Shown here in pieces: positions 63,111 to 64,000 of a DNA stretch of 64,000 nucleotides. Location: positions 1 to 64,000 of the forward strand of contig NZ_JAKREW010000009.1 in NCBI RefSeq assembly GCF_022347545.1. Reading direction: 5' to 3'. Position 1 is the stretch's first letter, and every line of letters starts with the position of its first letter. The translations under genes and the position numbers were made by a program. This DNA is from Terribium retamae (GTDB lineage Bacteria > Pseudomonadota > Alphaproteobacteria > Rhizobiales > Rhizobiaceae). The notes beneath the pieces were generated by a model. That model was not told the DNA's origin. It saw nothing but the letters and a program-made list of their open reading frames with translations, and did no database searches.

Positions 63111-64000
63111 AGCGCCAGTTCCCGCTGACCCAATGGCGCGAAATAAGGATCGACGTCGGCTGCAGCTACGGAACCAAGCTCGGCCGGGCGCCATTTCGGT
63201 CGGCGGTCCTTGTCCACAATGGCAGCGCGGATGCCCTCATAGAAATCGTGACCTCCCAGCATGCGCACCAAGATGCGGAACTCCATGCGCATGCAGTCGT
63301 CCATTGACATCGAATGGCCGGCACGAATCTGTCGGAACGCGACGTTGAGGCTGGTTGGGGAACGTTGCGCAATGATCGCCAGCGTCTTGGAGGCGAATTC
63401 GTCACTGGCGGCCTCGGCTTCAAGACTGGCAATGACGGCCGCCAACGTATCCTTCGAAAAATGCCGCGCGATCGCATCGAACACCGATTGACTGGTTTCG
63501 GCGTCGGGACGGACTGAATGGCTTTGCAGGACCGTCTCGACATCTCCGCTGTCGGTCAAGCGCCGGATAATGTCCTCCTGATCGGCCCCCTTGATTGCGT
63601 GGGTGGCCAAGCCCGACCACAACGCATCGCCATAGCGGATGCGCTCTCCCGTCAGCGCGAGATACATGCCGAAACTTCCCCGGAGCTTCGGCAGCAGGTG
63701 GCTTCCGCCCACATCGGGAAAAAATCCGATGCCAACTTCAGGCATCGCGAATTGGGCATTTTCAGTAAGCACCCGGTGTGAACCGTGAAAGGAAAGACCG
63801 ACACCACCGCCCATCACGATGCCATCTATCAGCGACACGTAGGGCTTCGGGAAGCGAGGAATGCGTGCATTCAGCCGGTACTCGTCGGCAAAGAACTCGA
63901 CAGGCGGCTTGCCGGCCTTGCCGCCTTCATAGACTGCCATGATGTCGCCGCCGGCGGAAAAGGCCCTGCCCTCGCCCTTCAACAACACGAGATCGACTGC
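63107..64000 (-). CDS. 3-hydroxyisobutyryl-CoA hydrolase-like enoyl-CoA hydratase, 5' end missing
   Basis: Crotonase-fold enzyme; the visible 298 residues start within the first third of the protein and continue past the window. ALLKGEGRAFSAGGDI and SLIDGIVMGGGVGLSFHGSHRVLTE form the oxyanion hole, and AMPEVGIGFFPDVGG carries the Glu/Asp pair that distinguishes HIBYL-CoA hydrolases from hydratases. It acts in valine catabolism by cleaving the CoA thioester. The stop is coupled to the DUF6163-like gene by overlap. Substrate is inferred from family motifs. Confidence 0.85.
   Translation of the reverse strand, partial: AVDLVLLKGEGRAFSAGGDIMAVYEGGKAGKPPVEFFADEYRLNARIPRFPKPYVSLIDGIVMGGGVGLSFHGSHRVLTENAQFAMPEVGIGFFPDVGGSHLLPKLRGSFGMYLALTGERIRYGDALWSGLATHAIKGADQEDIIRRLTDSGDVETVLQSHSVRPDAETSQSVFDAIARHFSKDTLAAVIASLEAEAASDEFASKTLAIIAQRSPTSLNVAFRQIRAGHSMSMDDCMRMEFRILVRMLGGHDFYEGIRAAIVDKDRRPKWRPAELGSVAAADVDPYFAPLGQRELAL

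Overview
The window is high-GC chromosomal DNA from an alphaproteobacterium, most likely a Rhizobiales member near Mesorhizobium/Aminobacter (Phyllobacteriaceae). Pointers to that placement are an LdtR-type MarR regulator beside an L,D-transpeptidase, a DUF6163-like membrane protein, an Atu4866-like protein, an ATP12 chaperone and an Lrp/alanine dehydrogenase pair. Genus-level placement is inference. I saw no tRNA, rRNA, CRISPR array, complete transposon or phage region.

Layout. (1) About 1-3113 is accessory DNA: the 3' end of a disrupted Rhs gene whose tip is a PD-(D/E)XK nuclease-like toxin, an AT-rich gene overlapping it by 4 bp (probable immunity), a possible 33-residue membrane peptide, an MFS remnant, and a DUF3396-like (type VI immunity family) gene. 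(2) 3148-9930 holds a Dabb protein, a tiny membrane protein, cyclopropane fatty acid synthase, a CpdB-type nucleotidase, 5-formyl-THF cyclo-ligase, type II NADH dehydrogenase and an Lrp regulator. (3) 10090-15976 is nitrogen and one-carbon metabolism: alanine dehydrogenase, a tandem glycine riboswitch and gcvTHP; glyA (48008-49321) completes the glycine/serine cycle elsewhere in the window. (4) 16104-31144 is core: a diguanylate cyclase, parE, a FUSC transporter, MaoC and CitE-like enzymes, an acyltransferase, thrS, a penicillin-binding carboxypeptidase and yidD. (5) 31215-34963 is a redox-response block: SoxR faces a cupin/monooxygenase operon across a textbook SoxR promoter, followed by a LysR regulator and a luciferase-like flavin oxidoreductase. 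(6) 35052-44863 contains an MHS transporter with a large periplasmic insertion, an ATP12/DMT/RluC/CrcB/LpxO-like run, a PhyH dioxygenase, a Rid-family gene with two TetR-like operators, a second diguanylate cyclase and an Imm5-like gene. (7) 44960-53066 holds rarA, a Do-type protease, glyA, an ABC-F ATPase and a CPA1 antiporter. (8) 53268-60300 holds two LysR regulators with divergent targets and a PstS/Na-Pi phosphate pair behind a Pho box. (9) 60317-64000 holds an L,D-transpeptidase, ldtR, a DUF6163-like gene and the 3' part of a 3-hydroxyisobutyryl-CoA hydrolase-like gene that runs off the window.

The least-explained material is the toxin/immunity cassette at the left edge, the operator-rich stretch at 42433-42585, the SoxR-controlled operon and the MHS insertion. 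Most of the rest is ordinary rhizobial chromosome.
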